Below, piece after piece: positions 1 to 9,179 of a stretch of 64,000 nucleotides of DNA (positions within the stretch are counted from its first letter, which is position 1; each line of letters opens with the position of its first letter). Origin of the DNA: Bog-756 sp963753905 (GTDB lineage Bacteria > Actinomycetota > Acidimicrobiia > Acidimicrobiales > RAAP-2); the NCBI GenBank assembly GCA_963753905.1, contig CAVWDZ010000002.1, forward strand, positions 372,001 through 436,000. The letters run 5' to 3'. The position numbers and the translations under genes are program-made. The notes under the pieces were generated by a model that was given only the letters and a program-made list of their open reading frames with translations, did not search any database and had not been told where the DNA came from.

Positions 1-305
1 CCGGTCCCCGGGGTCCCGGAGTGGCCCCGCTGGTACGGGCGCTGGCCTGACGCGTGTGCATTTCGGTGCTCTCGGACATGGGATACCGGCCGATGGCCAC
101 CAGTTCCCCCCGCGCCTTTCGAGCAGCTCTGCGGGTAGGGAGAGCATCCATTGGCGCCAAAGAAGGAAGCTCTCCGTGGGCGATCCTGGCGTTCCCCCGT
201 CGAATCCCCAGCCTGAGTGCACTCGTCCGCCGGAATGCTCGCAACGGTCTCCCATGTAACGGTTGCGGGTTTGCCCCGAATGGGGCGCTCTGCGAAGCTG
301 ACGAC
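1..305. other. Window edge without a confident gene
   Basis: No convincing gene lies here. A plus-strand frame from base 3 runs to a TGA at 48-50 and could be the last fifteen codons of a gene entering from the left, but it is too short to test. The remainder up to the ATG at 306 is the leader of the next gene. Frames open farther upstream through it look like chance readings, with low-complexity Arg/Pro/Ser composition. Confidence 0.3.
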
Positions 306-737
306 ATGGCACCGACCACCGCCGGGAAATCCGGCAAGAAGACGCCGATGACCGACGCACACAAGGCCGCTCTGGCCAAGGGGCGGGAGGAGGGGCGCAT
401 CGTGCGCCAGTACCTCGAGGCCCTCGAGGCGACCAAGCCCCGCCGGGGCCGCAAGCGCACCCCCGACTCGATCCGCAAGAGGCTGACGACGATCGAGTCG
501 TCCCTCGCCACAGCTGATCCGCTCGCCAGGCTGCACCTGGTCGAGGAGCGCCAGCGCCTCGAGGGAGAGCTCGCCCACACCGGCGACACGGTCGACCTGG
601 CCGGAATCGAGAAGAGCTTCGTGAAGGTGGCCCGCCCCTACGGCGAGCGCAAGGGCATCTCGTACTCGGCGTGGCGGACGGTCGGGGTCAGTGCCTCGGT
701 CCTCCAGCAGGCCAAGATCCCCCGCACCCGCGGCTGA
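306..737 (+). CDS. Small basic protein of unknown function
   Basis: A 143-residue protein that I do not recognise. It is Lys/Arg-rich, with a basic patch (RRGRKR, about residues 55-60) after an N-terminal helical stretch, then a predicted helical pair (about 63-95, rich in Leu, Glu and Arg). The C-terminus is conserved-looking, containing ERKGISYSAWRTVGVSASVL, which resembles a small helix-turn-helix or peripheral-binding fold. A nucleic-acid-binding role is an inference from charge only. I chose the ATG at 306 because composition turns coding-like there; the open frame upstream does not look like protein. It is convergent with purQ, with 19 nt between the stop codons. Confidence 0.65.
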   Translation: MAPTTAGKSGKKTPMTDAHKAALAKGREEGRIVRQYLEALEATKPRRGRKRTPDSIRKRLTTIESSLATADPLARLHLVEERQRLEGELAHTGDTVDLAGIEKSFVKVARPYGERKGISYSAWRTVGVSASVLQQAKIPRTRG

Positions 738-756
738 CCCCTCGGCGCGGGCCGAC

Positions 757-1452
757 TCAGGCCACCGTCGCCGGCGCGGCGGCACCGGCTCCCGCCGCGA
801 CCAACAGGGCGGACAGCAGCACTGCACCGTCCTCGGTCCCGAGCAGCCGGTCGGATGCCCGCTCGGGGTGGGGCATGAGCCCCACCACGTTGCGCCCGGC
901 ATTGCAGACACCCGCGATGTCGTCGACCGAGCCGTTGGGGTTGTCCACGTAGCGGAGCACGATCCGCCCTTCGTCCCTGAGCTCGTCGAGCGTGGCGGCG
1001 TCGCAGGTGTAGTTCCCCTCGAAGTGGTTGATGGGCACGGCGAGCTCGGTCCCGACCGGCACCCCGGCGGTGAGCACCGTGTCGCTGCGCTCGACCCTCA
1101 CCGTGACCATCGTGCAGACGAACCGCAGGCCGCGGTTCTTCTGGAGCGCCCCCGGGAGCAGGCCGGCCTCGGTCAGGATCTGGAATCCGTTGCAGATGCC
1201 GACCACCGGACCGCCGCCCGACGCGAAATCGGCCACCGCCTCCATGACCGGGGAGAAGCGGGCGATCGCGCCGGGCCGGAGGTAGTCGCCGTGGGCGAAC
1301 CCACCGGGCAGGACGAGCGCGTCGTAGCCGGCGACCGAGGTGTCCGCGTGCCAGACCAGACGGGCGTCGGCACCGAGCCCTTCGAGGGCGCGGACCGCGT
1401 CGTGCTCGCAATTGGTCCCCGGGAAGAGGACGACCCCGACCCGCGGAGCCAT
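757..1452 (-). CDS. purQ: Phosphoribosylformylglycinamidine synthase, glutaminase subunit
   Basis: The 231-residue glutaminase subunit of FGAM synthase, which releases ammonia from glutamine for the fourth step of purine synthesis. It has a class I glutamine amidotransferase triad: nucleophile Cys87 in GICNGFQ, and His195 and Glu197 in MPHPER. The N-terminal GVVLFPGTNCEHDA is the PurQ signature. Its ATG overlaps the purS stop by one base (TGATG), so translation is probably coupled. It is the last gene of the pur block. The synthase subunit PurL is not in the window, so the three-part PurSQL complex must draw PurL from elsewhere. Ala-rich C-terminal tail. Confidence 0.97.
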   Translation of the reverse strand: MAPRVGVVLFPGTNCEHDAVRALEGLGADARLVWHADTSVAGYDALVLPGGFAHGDYLRPGAIARFSPVMEAVADFASGGGPVVGICNGFQILTEAGLLPGALQKNRGLRFVCTMVTVRVERSDTVLTAGVPVGTELAVPINHFEGNYTCDAATLDELRDEGRIVLRYVDNPNGSVDDIAGVCNAGRNVVGLMPHPERASDRLLGTEDGAVLLSALLVAAGAGAAAPATVA

Positions 1453-1727
1453 CAGGCCGAAGCGCCGGCCGGATGCACGGTCACCACCGACTCCTCGATG
1501 ACCGGATTGGCGAGCAGGCGGTCGGCCACGACGGTGGCCCGGGCCATGGCGTCGGCGTCGTCGTGCGCGACCAGGTCGAAGCGGAAGGACTTCCCGGCCC
1601 GCACCGCGGTCACCCCGGCGAGGCCCAGCGCCGGAAGGGCCCGCTCGATGGTCGCTCCCTGCGGATCGGCGATGCCGTCACGGAGGAGCACTTCGACCTG
1701 CGCCGTGAAGCGCCGCTCCTCGGCCAT
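1452..1727 (-). CDS. purS: Phosphoribosylformylglycinamidine synthase subunit PurS
   Basis: A 91-residue PurS, the small dimeric subunit that bridges PurQ and PurL in Gram-positive-type FGAM synthase. The sequence has the PurS pattern: a beta strand (FTAQVEVLLRDGIADPQG), then ALPALGL and RAGKSFRFDL, then a C-terminal segment ending ANPVIEES. The ATG at 1727 lies two bases after the purC stop and gives the usual family length; the frame stays open upstream but that part is antisense to purC. Its presence shows that this organism uses a split PurS/PurQ/PurL enzyme rather than the single-chain proteobacterial form. Confidence 0.95.
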   Translation of the reverse strand: MAEERRFTAQVEVLLRDGIADPQGATIERALPALGLAGVTAVRAGKSFRFDLVAHDDADAMARATVVADRLLANPVIEESVVTVHPAGASA

Positions 1728-1728
1728 C

Positions 1729-2631
1729 TCAGGCACCGTACCAGTCGGCGAGCGAGCGTCCGCAGACCCGTTCGTAGGCGGCGACGTAGCGCTCCGCTGT
1801 CGCGGCCACGACGGTATCGGGAAGAGGCGGTGGGGGTGGCTGCTTGTCCCAGGGTTGGGCCTCCAGCCAGTCGCGCAGGGGTTGCTTGTCGAACGAGGGC
1901 GGGTTGGTCCCCGGGGCGCAGTCGTCGGCCGGCCAGAACCGTGACGAGTCCGGGGTGAGCACCTCGTCGCAGATCGAGAGGCGTCCGTCGATGAAGCCCA
2001 GCTCGAATTTGGTGTCGCAGATGACGATGCCCGCCTCCTCGGCGCGCAGCGCAGCACGCGTATAGGCGGCCAGACAGAGCTCGGCCGCGGCCTCGGCCGC
2101 CTCCCTGCCGACGATGTCGATCGCCTCGGCCATCCCGATGTTGACGTCGTGGCCCTCGGTCGCCTTGGTCGAGGGGGTGAAGATCGGCTCGGGCAGGCGG
2201 TCGGCGTGGCGGAGCCCGGCCGGCATGGGCATGCCGTGGACGGTGCCCGAACGCTCGTACTCCTTGTACGCCGAACCGGCCAGGTAGCCGCGCACGATGC
2301 ACTCGATGTCGAGCATGTCGGCCCTGCGGACCAGCATCGCCCGGCCGGCCAGTATGCCGAGGCCGCCGGGCAGGGCGGACGCCCCCTCCGGGAAGGCGTG
2401 CGGATCTGCGCTCACCAGGTGGTTGGGAGCGAGGTCGGAGAGCTCCTCGAGCCAGGCCACGGTCATCGCGGTGAGCACCCGTCCCTTGTCCGGGATGGGC
2501 TCTTCCATGATCACGTCGAACGCCGAGATCCGGTCGGATGCGACCATCAGCAACCGGTCATCGCCGGCGCCGTAGAGCTCGCGGACCTTTCCCGACGAGA
2601 CGAGTGGCAGGGTGGCGGGTGACTGGGTCAT
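1729..2631 (-). CDS. purC: Phosphoribosylaminoimidazole-succinocarboxamide synthase
   Basis: A 300-residue SAICAR synthetase, which joins aspartate to CAIR with ATP. Visible motifs are the N-terminal SGKVRELY, SDRISAFDVIM, the substrate-binding region IVRGYLAGSAYKEY and the GHDVNIG signature, followed by CDTKFELGF and DEVLTPDSSRFW. The C-terminal region after residue 250 has a proline run (QPPPPPLP) typical of longer actinobacterial PurC proteins. The start ATG overlaps the purB stop as ATGA, which fixes the start; an in-frame extension upstream is antisense to purB. Operon position: purB-purC-purS. Confidence 0.97.
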   Translation of the reverse strand: MTQSPATLPLVSSGKVRELYGAGDDRLLMVASDRISAFDVIMEEPIPDKGRVLTAMTVAWLEELSDLAPNHLVSADPHAFPEGASALPGGLGILAGRAMLVRRADMLDIECIVRGYLAGSAYKEYERSGTVHGMPMPAGLRHADRLPEPIFTPSTKATEGHDVNIGMAEAIDIVGREAAEAAAELCLAAYTRAALRAEEAGIVICDTKFELGFIDGRLSICDEVLTPDSSRFWPADDCAPGTNPPSFDKQPLRDWLEAQPWDKQPPPPPLPDTVVAATAERYVAAYERVCGRSLADWYGA

Positions 2632-3938
2632 GGTGCGAGCTCCTCGAGGGCGTCGGTGAATCGGTGTACGTGGCGGAGCGTACGCGAGAGATCGAAGGCC
2701 TCGTCGAGTTGCGCGGGGTCGAGCACCACCTCGGGGTCCTCGTCGAGCACCTCGCGGAACGGACGGCCCTCCTCCCATGCGGTCCGGGCGTCGCGCTGCA
2801 CGATGCGGTAGGCGGCGTCCCGGCTCAGCCCACCGCTCACCAGTGCGAGGAGGACCGACTGGCTGAACACCAGACCGTGGCTCCCGTCGGTGAGGGTGGC
2901 CAGCGCCCGCTCGGGGTGCAGCACGAGACCCTCGACCAGACCGGTGGCCTGTTCGAGCATGTAGTAGGTGAGTGCGCTCGCATCGGGGAGGATCACCCGC
3001 TCCACCGAGCTGTGCGAGATGTCCCGTTCGTGCCAGAGGGCGACGTCCTCGAGGCCGGCGGAGAGATACCCGCGCAGGACGCGGGCCAGGCCGCTGAGCC
3101 GTTCGGAGCGGACCGGGTTGCGCTTGTGCGGCATGGCCGAGCTCCCCTTCTGGCCCGGCCGGAACGGCTCCTCCGCTTCGCCCACCTCGCTCCGCGCCAG
3201 GTGGCGGATCTCGGTTGCGATGAGCTCGATGGTCGCCCCGACCGAGGCGCACGCCCAGAGGTACTCGGCGTGCCGGTCGCGGGCGACCACCTGGGTCGCC
3301 GGGACCGGCCGCAGTCCGAGGGCGTGGCACACGTGTGCTTCGACCCTCGGATCGATGTTGGAGTAGGTGCCGACCGCACCGGAGAGCTTGCCCACCGCGA
3401 CCCGCTCGCGCGCCGCCCGGAGGCGCTGCAGGTCGCGATCGGCCTGGAGCGCCCAGAGTGCGAACTTCGCTCCGAACGTGGTCGGCTCGGCGTGCATGCC
3501 GTGGGTCCTGCCGGTGACCGGGACGTCGATCGACTCCCGCGCCCGTAGCTCGAGGGCGCGGACCAGCCCGGTCGCCGCTTCGACGAGGAGGTCGGCGGCC
3601 CGGGTGAGGGTGGCGCACAAGGCGGTGTCGACCACGTCGGACGAGGTGAGGCCGTAGTGGATCCATGATCCCTCGGGTAGACCGATCGCGGCCTGGACGA
3701 CGTCCACGAAGGCGGCGACGTCGTGGTCGGTCACCTGCTCGCGATCGGAGACCGCCCGCACGAAGGCGGCGTCCACCACCGGAGCGCGGGAGCGGCAGAC
3801 CTCGGCCGCCGCGGCCGGTACATCCCCGACCAGTACCCACCCGTCGATGGCCAGCAACTCGACCTGGAGCCACATCGCAAAGCGCGCCTCGTCCGTGAAG
3901 AGGGAGGCCATCTCACGGGGCGCGTAGCGCGGGATCAC
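2628..3938 (-). CDS. purB: Adenylosuccinate lyase
   Basis: A 436-residue adenylosuccinate lyase of the fumarase/aspartase superfamily. It cleaves SAICAR to AICAR and adenylosuccinate to AMP, so it acts twice in the pathway. It shows the superfamily signature GSSAMPHKRNP (the mobile catalytic-Ser loop), TGRTHGMHAEP, and HYGLTSSDVVDT. The start is a GTG at 3938 giving MIPRYAPREM, matching the usual N-terminus; it overlaps the purD stop as GTGA. Substrate supply and consumption are encoded next door (PurC makes SAICAR, PurA makes adenylosuccinate). Confidence 0.97.
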   Translation of the reverse strand: MIPRYAPREMASLFTDEARFAMWLQVELLAIDGWVLVGDVPAAAAEVCRSRAPVVDAAFVRAVSDREQVTDHDVAAFVDVVQAAIGLPEGSWIHYGLTSSDVVDTALCATLTRAADLLVEAATGLVRALELRARESIDVPVTGRTHGMHAEPTTFGAKFALWALQADRDLQRLRAARERVAVGKLSGAVGTYSNIDPRVEAHVCHALGLRPVPATQVVARDRHAEYLWACASVGATIELIATEIRHLARSEVGEAEEPFRPGQKGSSAMPHKRNPVRSERLSGLARVLRGYLSAGLEDVALWHERDISHSSVERVILPDASALTYYMLEQATGLVEGLVLHPERALATLTDGSHGLVFSQSVLLALVSGGLSRDAAYRIVQRDARTAWEEGRPFREVLDEDPEVVLDPAQLDEAFDLSRTLRHVHRFTDALEELAP

Positions 3939-5296
3939 CGGGTCGCCTCGACCGGCTCGATGCCGGGCAGTGCCGGGTCGGGCGATGCATCCTCCGACCG
4001 GGCGATGTCGGAACGGCAGTGCATGCCCGGCCAGGAGATGGCGGCGGCGGCGCGATATGCCCGGTCCCTCGCCACGTCGAGCGAGCTCCCCAATGCGGTT
4101 GCGCCGAGCACGCGGCCACCGGCAGTCAGCACGCTTCCGGGCCGGTCGGGGCCTGCCGGTGCGGTCCCGGCGTGGAAGACGGTGACCCCGTCGAGCGCTG
4201 CCGCCGCGTCGAGCCCCGCGATGGGATCACCCGACCTGGGCGCCTCGGGATATCCCTCTGCGGCGAGTACCACACAGACGGCCGCCTCCTCGGAGAAGCG
4301 GGGGGTCGAGCGGAGCTCGCCGGCCGCCACCTCGGCGAGCAACGCGGCGACGTCGCCCTCGAGGCGCGGGAGGACCACCTGGGTCTCCGGGTCGCCGAAG
4401 CGCACATTGAACTCGAGGACCCGCGCACCCTCGGCGGTCAGCATGAGACCGGCGTAGAGGACCCCCCGGTAGTCGATCCCGCGCGCCCGCAGGACTCCGA
4501 CCAGCGGTGCGACCGCCTCGGCCACCAGCGCGTCGACCTGCGCCTCGTCCACGAAGGGAACCGGCGAATAGGCGCCCATCCCGCCGGTGTTGGGACCCCG
4601 GTCCCCGTCGTCCCGGCGCTTGTAGTCCTTGGCCGGCGCGAGTGGGGCGAGCCGCTCGCCGTCGCAGAGCACCAGGAGCGAACACTCGCGTCCGACGAGC
4701 CCTTCCTCGACGACCACCCGGCGGCCTGCACCGCCGAACGCCGCACCCGAGAGCTTGGCCTCGACGTCCCGTTCGGCCTCGGCCAACGAGTCGGTGACCA
4801 GGACCCCCTTGCCGGCCGCCAGTCCGTCGGTCTTGACCACCCACGGTCCGGGGAGCGTGCGTAGGAAGTCCCTCGCCGCGCCCGCCTCGGTGAACACGCC
4901 GAAGCGGGCGGTGGGCACGCCGGCCTCGGCCAGCAGCTCCTTCATGAACGCCTTCGAGCCTTCGAGCCGCGCGCCGTCGGCACCCGGTCCGAACACCAGC
5001 TTCCCGGCGGCCCGGAGGCGGTCGGCGAGGCCGTCGACGAGCGGAACCTCGGGCCCGATCACGTAGAGGTCGGCCTCGATCCCCTCGACGGGTGTCACCA
5101 CGCTGGTGATGGTGTGGCCCTCGGGGGACCGGCCGGCGATCCCGGGGTTGCCCGGAGTCACGACCACCTCGGCGGTGCGGGCGAGGACGGCGGCGAGGGC
5201 GTGCTCGCGCCCACCCGACCCGACGACGCAGACGGTGCGGACCGGGCCGACCGGACGGGTCGGGCCGGTCGGGTGACGTTGGTCTCCGCCGCTCAT
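3935..5296 (-). CDS. purD: Phosphoribosylamine-glycine ligase
   Basis: A 453-residue GAR synthetase of the ATP-grasp family, second step of purine synthesis. Seen in order: N-terminal VVGSGGREHAL nucleotide-binding loop, GNPGIAG, SKAFMKELL, VVKTDGLAAGKGV (ATP-grasp lid), GPNTGGMGAYSPVP, and VLEFNVRFGDPETQ (metal and ATP site). The ATG at 5296 overlaps the purA stop as ATGA. About 16 residues (GGDQRHPTGPTRP and so on) precede the conserved start, so a downstream GTG (VRTVCVVG) is a possible alternative. The C-terminus extends past the usual end (RSEDASPDPALPGIEP). Confidence 0.96.
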   Translation of the reverse strand: MSGGDQRHPTGPTRPVGPVRTVCVVGSGGREHALAAVLARTAEVVVTPGNPGIAGRSPEGHTITSVVTPVEGIEADLYVIGPEVPLVDGLADRLRAAGKLVFGPGADGARLEGSKAFMKELLAEAGVPTARFGVFTEAGAARDFLRTLPGPWVVKTDGLAAGKGVLVTDSLAEAERDVEAKLSGAAFGGAGRRVVVEEGLVGRECSLLVLCDGERLAPLAPAKDYKRRDDGDRGPNTGGMGAYSPVPFVDEAQVDALVAEAVAPLVGVLRARGIDYRGVLYAGLMLTAEGARVLEFNVRFGDPETQVVLPRLEGDVAALLAEVAAGELRSTPRFSEEAAVCVVLAAEGYPEAPRSGDPIAGLDAAAALDGVTVFHAGTAPAGPDRPGSVLTAGGRVLGATALGSSLDVARDRAYRAAAAISWPGMHCRSDIARSEDASPDPALPGIEPVEATR

Positions 5297-6573
5297 GCGG
5301 CGAAGCGGACGAACTGCTCGCGACCCGGGCCGACCCCGACCAGCCGGACCGGCGTGCCGATCTGCTCGGCCAGGAAGTGCACGTAGTCGCGGGCGGCCTG
5401 GGGGAGGTCGCCGATCTCGGTGGCACCCGAGATGTCCGTCTTCCAGCCGGGCAGCTCCTCGAAGACCGGGGTGACCTGATGGAAGGTCGACTGGTGGTAG
5501 GGCGGGTGGGTGAAGCGCTCGCCGCCGGCCTCGTAGGCCACGCAGACCTTGACCGCGTCGAAGGTGTCGAGCACGTCGAGTTTGGTGAGGGCGACCTCGG
5601 AGAGGGAGTTGAGCCGTACCGCCTGGCGCATCATGACCGCGTCGAACCACCCGGGGCGGCGGCGGCGGCCGGTGTTGACCCCGTACTCGTGGCCCCGCTC
5701 GACCAGGGTGTCACCGATCTCGTCGGTGAGCTCGGTGGGGAAGGGCCCGCTCCCCACGCGGGTCACGTAGGCCTTGGCGATGCCGATGACCTCGTCGATG
5801 TAGCGCGGGCCGACCCCCGCTCCGGTGCAGGCCCCGCCGGCCACCGGATTGGACGAGGTCACGAAGGGATAGGTCCCGTGGTCGAGGTCCAGGAAGGTGG
5901 CCTGGGCCCCCTCGAGGAGCACGTGGGCCCCGCGCTCGAGGGACTCGTGCACGAGGCCCACCGTGTCGGCGACCATCGGGGTGATCCGCGAGGCGAGCCC
6001 GCCGAGGTAGCGCTCGCAGATCTCGTCGGCCGAGAGGGGGAGCCGGTTGTAGACCTTTGCCAGGACCTGGTTCTTCTCCTTCAGGACCACGTCGAGCTTC
6101 TGGCGGAAGATCTTGGGGTCGAGCAGGTCCTGGACGCGGAGGCCCACCCGCGAGGACTTGTCCGCATAGGCCGGGCCGATCCCGCGCTTGGTCGTGCCGA
6201 GCTTGTTCTTGCCGAGGTAGCGCTCGGCCAGCTGATCGAGCTCGTGGTGGTAGGGCATGATCAGATGGGCGTTGCCGCTCACCAGCAGCTTCGAGGTGTC
6301 GATCCCCTTGGACTCGAGCACGTCGACCTCTGCGAGCAGCACGGTCGGGTCGACGACCACCCCGTTGCCGATGACCGGTGTGATGTGGTCGTAGAGGATG
6401 CCGCTCGGCACCAGCTGGAGGGCGAAGGTCTCCCCGTCCACCACGATGGTGTGCCCCGCATTGTGGCCGCCCTGGTAGCGGACGACCACCTCCATCTCCT
6501 TGGCCAGGAGGTCGGTGAGCTTGCCCTTGCCCTCATCACCCCACTGGGTCCCGACGACGACGGTTGCCGGCAC
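5293..6573 (-). CDS. purA: Adenylosuccinate synthetase
   Basis: A 426-residue enzyme that condenses IMP and aspartate with GTP, the first committed AMP step. It carries the N-terminal GTQWGDEGKGK P-loop with catalytic Asp, GGHNAGHT (catalytic His), GIGPAYADK and the C-terminal GTPV..GVGPGR region. The start is GTG at 6573, preceded by a clear GGAGGAG ribosome-binding site. It opens the purA-D-B-C-S-Q run. A TACACT -10 hexamer about 35 nt upstream suggests its own promoter beyond any read-through from clpB. Confidence 0.97.
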   Translation of the reverse strand: MPATVVVGTQWGDEGKGKLTDLLAKEMEVVVRYQGGHNAGHTIVVDGETFALQLVPSGILYDHITPVIGNGVVVDPTVLLAEVDVLESKGIDTSKLLVSGNAHLIMPYHHELDQLAERYLGKNKLGTTKRGIGPAYADKSSRVGLRVQDLLDPKIFRQKLDVVLKEKNQVLAKVYNRLPLSADEICERYLGGLASRITPMVADTVGLVHESLERGAHVLLEGAQATFLDLDHGTYPFVTSSNPVAGGACTGAGVGPRYIDEVIGIAKAYVTRVGSGPFPTELTDEIGDTLVERGHEYGVNTGRRRRPGWFDAVMMRQAVRLNSLSEVALTKLDVLDTFDAVKVCVAYEAGGERFTHPPYHQSTFHQVTPVFEELPGWKTDISGATEIGDLPQAARDYVHFLAEQIGTPVRLVGVGPGREQFVRFAA

Positions 6574-6608
6574 GCGTCTCCTCCGTTGCGGAAAGCGGAT
6601 TACGCACC

Positions 6609-6614
6609 AGTGTA
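6609..6614 (-). promoter_or_regulatory. Probable purA -10 element
   Basis: On the minus strand this is TACACT, a TAnnnT-type -10, placing a start site near 6602 and giving a leader of about 29 nt that contains the GGAGGAG site. No convincing -35 is visible. In the 113 nt between clpB and purA, a GC-rich imperfect hairpin lies just after the clpB stop and may attenuate read-through. I see no recognisable purine riboswitch. Confidence 0.4.
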
Positions 6615-6686
6615 GCCCGCGGGCCCGAATCCATCCGCTGGCTGCGGGCCGGTGGGACCCCAGGCCCGGTGGGGGGATCCCGGGCG

Positions 6687-9179
6687 TCAGACGAGGGCGA
6701 TCTGGCCGTCTTTCTCGTCGATGGTCACCGTCGAGCCCTCGGGATAGCGACCCTCGAGGAGGGCCAGGGCGAGCGGGTCCTCGACCTCGCGCTGGATGAC
6801 CCGGCGGAGCGGTCGCGCCCCGAAGTCCGGGTCGAACCCGGCGTGTGCCAGCCAGGAGCTCGCACCCGGGGTCACCTCCAGACCCAGCCGGCGCTCGGCC
6901 AGCCGGGAGCGCAGCCCCTGCAGCTGGATGGTGACGATGCGGTTGAGGTCCGCCTCGGTCAGGGGGTGGAAGCGGACGATGGCGTCGATCCGGTTGACGA
7001 ACTCGGGCTTGAAGTGGTCGATGGGCTCGCCGGGGATGTTGGACGTCATGATCAGCACGGTGTTGGTGAAGTCCACGGTCCGGCCCTGCCCGTCGGTGAG
7101 CCTGCCGTCCTCGAGCACCTGGAGGAGGGTGTTGAACACGTCGGGGTGGGCCTTCTCGAGCTCGTCGAGGAGGACCACTGCGTAGGGCCGCCGGCGGATG
7201 GCCTCGGTGAGCTGGCCACCCTCCTCGTAGCCGACGTACCCGGGTGGCGCCCCGACCAGTCGGGACACCGAGTGGCGCTCCCCGTACTCGCTCATGTCGA
7301 TCCGGACCATCGCCCGGCTGTCGTCGAAGAGGAACTCCGCCAGCGCCCGGGCGAGCTCGGTCTTGCCCACACCGGTCGGTCCCATGAAGAGGAAGGACCC
7401 GATCGGCCGATCGGGATCGGAGAGGCCGGCACGGCTGCGGCGGATGGCGTTGGACACCGCGGAGACGGCCTCGTCCTGCCCGATCACCCGGGCGTGGAGC
7501 GCGTCCTCCATCCGGATCAGCTTCTCAACCTCGCCCTCGAGCAGGCGGCTGACCGGCACACCGGTCGCCCGGCTGACCACCTCGGCCACGTCCTCGGCGT
7601 CGACCTCCTCCTTGAGGAAGCGCTGGGTCTTCTGGAGCTCGTCGAGGGTGGCGGTGGCCGCCGCGACCTGTTGCTCGAGGTCGGGGATGACCCCGTAGGT
7701 GAGCTCCGAGGACTCTGCCAGGTTCCCCTCGCGGCTCAGCCGCTCTGCGTCGCTGCGCTTCTGCTCGAGCTGGCCCTTGAGCTCCTGGATGGTGGTGATC
7801 GCCTCCTTCTCCGACTGCCAGTGCGCGGTCATCGCCGCCGCGTCCTCCTGGAGGTTGGCCATCTCCTCGTCCAGCCGGGCGAGTCGTTCGGCCGATGCCG
7901 GGTCGGTCTCCTTGTCGAGCGCCATCCGCTCGATCTCCAGCTGGCGGAGCCGCCGGGTGACCACGTCCAGCTCGGTCGGCATCGAGTCGATCTCGATCCG
8001 GAGGCGGCTGGCCGCCTCGTCCATCAGGTCGATGGCCTTGTCCGGCAGGAAGCGCCCGGTCACGTACCGGTCGGAGAGGACCGCCGCGGCCACCAGCGCG
8101 GCGTCCTGGATGCGCACCCCGTGGTGGACCTCGTAGCGTTCCTTCAGGCCGCGCAGGATGGCGATGGTGTCCTCGACCGAGGGCGGGGGCACGAAGACCT
8201 GCTGGAACCGTCGCTCGAGCGCGGCGTCCTTCTCGATGTACTTGCGGTACTCGTCGAGGGTGGTCGCGCCGATGAGCCGCAGCTCGCCGCGCGCCAGCAT
8301 CGGCTTGATCATGTTGCCGGCGTCCATCGCCCCCTCAGAGCCGCCCCCGGCGCCGACGATGGTGTGCAGCTCGTCGACGAAGGTGATGACCTCGCCCTCG
8401 GCGTCGGCGATCTCCTTGAGGACGGCCTTGAGCCGCTCCTCGAACTCCCCCCGGTACTTGGCCCCGGCCACCATCGAGCTCATGTCCAGGCTGATGACCC
8501 GCTTCCCCTTCAGGCCCTCGGGGATGTCGCCCTCGACGATGCGCTGCGCGAGCCCTTCGACGATGGCCGTCTTGCCGACACCGGGCTCGCCGATGAGGAC
8601 CGGATTGTTCTTGGTCCGCCGCGACAGCACCTGGATGACCCTGCGGACCTCCTCGTCACGGCCGATGACCGGGTCCATCTTGCCCTGGCGGGCGAGCGCG
8701 GTCAGATCGCGTCCGTACTTCTCCAACGCCTGGAAGGTCTCCTCGGGGTTCTGCGACGTGACCCGGTGGCTCCCGCGCACATCACGCAACGCGGTCAGCA
8801 GGATGTCCCGCTCCACCCCGAGCCGGTCGGCAAGGGCCAGCAACAGGTGCTCGACCGACAGGTACTCGTCGCCCATGTCGGTCCGCTGGCGGTCGGCAGC
8901 CTCGAGCGCTTCCCGGAGCGCGCGGTCGATGGTGGGCGCGTCGCCGCCGACCGCCCGTGGCAGCCGTGCGAGCTGGTCGCCGATGCGGTTGCGGACGACG
9001 GACGGCTCCACCCCGACGCGGGTCAGGATCGGACCGGCGATGCCGTCGTCCTGGTCGAGCACTGCGGCGAGGAGATGGTCGGGGGTGACCTCGGCGTTGC
9101 CCGCGGCCCGGGCCCGCTCCACCGCGGAAGAGAGCGCCTCTTGGGTCTTGATGGTCCAACGGTCGGGGTTGAGTGTCAT
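6687..9179 (-). CDS. clpB: ATP-dependent disaggregase ClpB
   Basis: An 830-residue Hsp100 chaperone that extracts proteins from aggregates with DnaK/DnaJ/GrpE. Domains: N-domain (1-145), AAA1 with Walker A GEPGVGKT (about 197-204), the long coiled-coil middle domain (about 400-520, heptads rich in Leu and Glu), AAA2 with Walker A GPTGVGKT at 600-607, and a C-terminal D2-small domain. The segment between sensor 1 (IMTSN) and KPEFVNRID is about 20 residues shorter than in E. coli ClpB, which explains the length below the usual 860. The ATG overlaps the hspR stop (ATGA), so HspR and ClpB are made together. Confidence 0.96.
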   Translation of the reverse strand: MTLNPDRWTIKTQEALSSAVERARAAGNAEVTPDHLLAAVLDQDDGIAGPILTRVGVEPSVVRNRIGDQLARLPRAVGGDAPTIDRALREALEAADRQRTDMGDEYLSVEHLLLALADRLGVERDILLTALRDVRGSHRVTSQNPEETFQALEKYGRDLTALARQGKMDPVIGRDEEVRRVIQVLSRRTKNNPVLIGEPGVGKTAIVEGLAQRIVEGDIPEGLKGKRVISLDMSSMVAGAKYRGEFEERLKAVLKEIADAEGEVITFVDELHTIVGAGGGSEGAMDAGNMIKPMLARGELRLIGATTLDEYRKYIEKDAALERRFQQVFVPPPSVEDTIAILRGLKERYEVHHGVRIQDAALVAAAVLSDRYVTGRFLPDKAIDLMDEAASRLRIEIDSMPTELDVVTRRLRQLEIERMALDKETDPASAERLARLDEEMANLQEDAAAMTAHWQSEKEAITTIQELKGQLEQKRSDAERLSREGNLAESSELTYGVIPDLEQQVAAATATLDELQKTQRFLKEEVDAEDVAEVVSRATGVPVSRLLEGEVEKLIRMEDALHARVIGQDEAVSAVSNAIRRSRAGLSDPDRPIGSFLFMGPTGVGKTELARALAEFLFDDSRAMVRIDMSEYGERHSVSRLVGAPPGYVGYEEGGQLTEAIRRRPYAVVLLDELEKAHPDVFNTLLQVLEDGRLTDGQGRTVDFTNTVLIMTSNIPGEPIDHFKPEFVNRIDAIVRFHPLTEADLNRIVTIQLQGLRSRLAERRLGLEVTPGASSWLAHAGFDPDFGARPLRRVIQREVEDPLALALLEGRYPEGSTVTIDEKDGQIALV

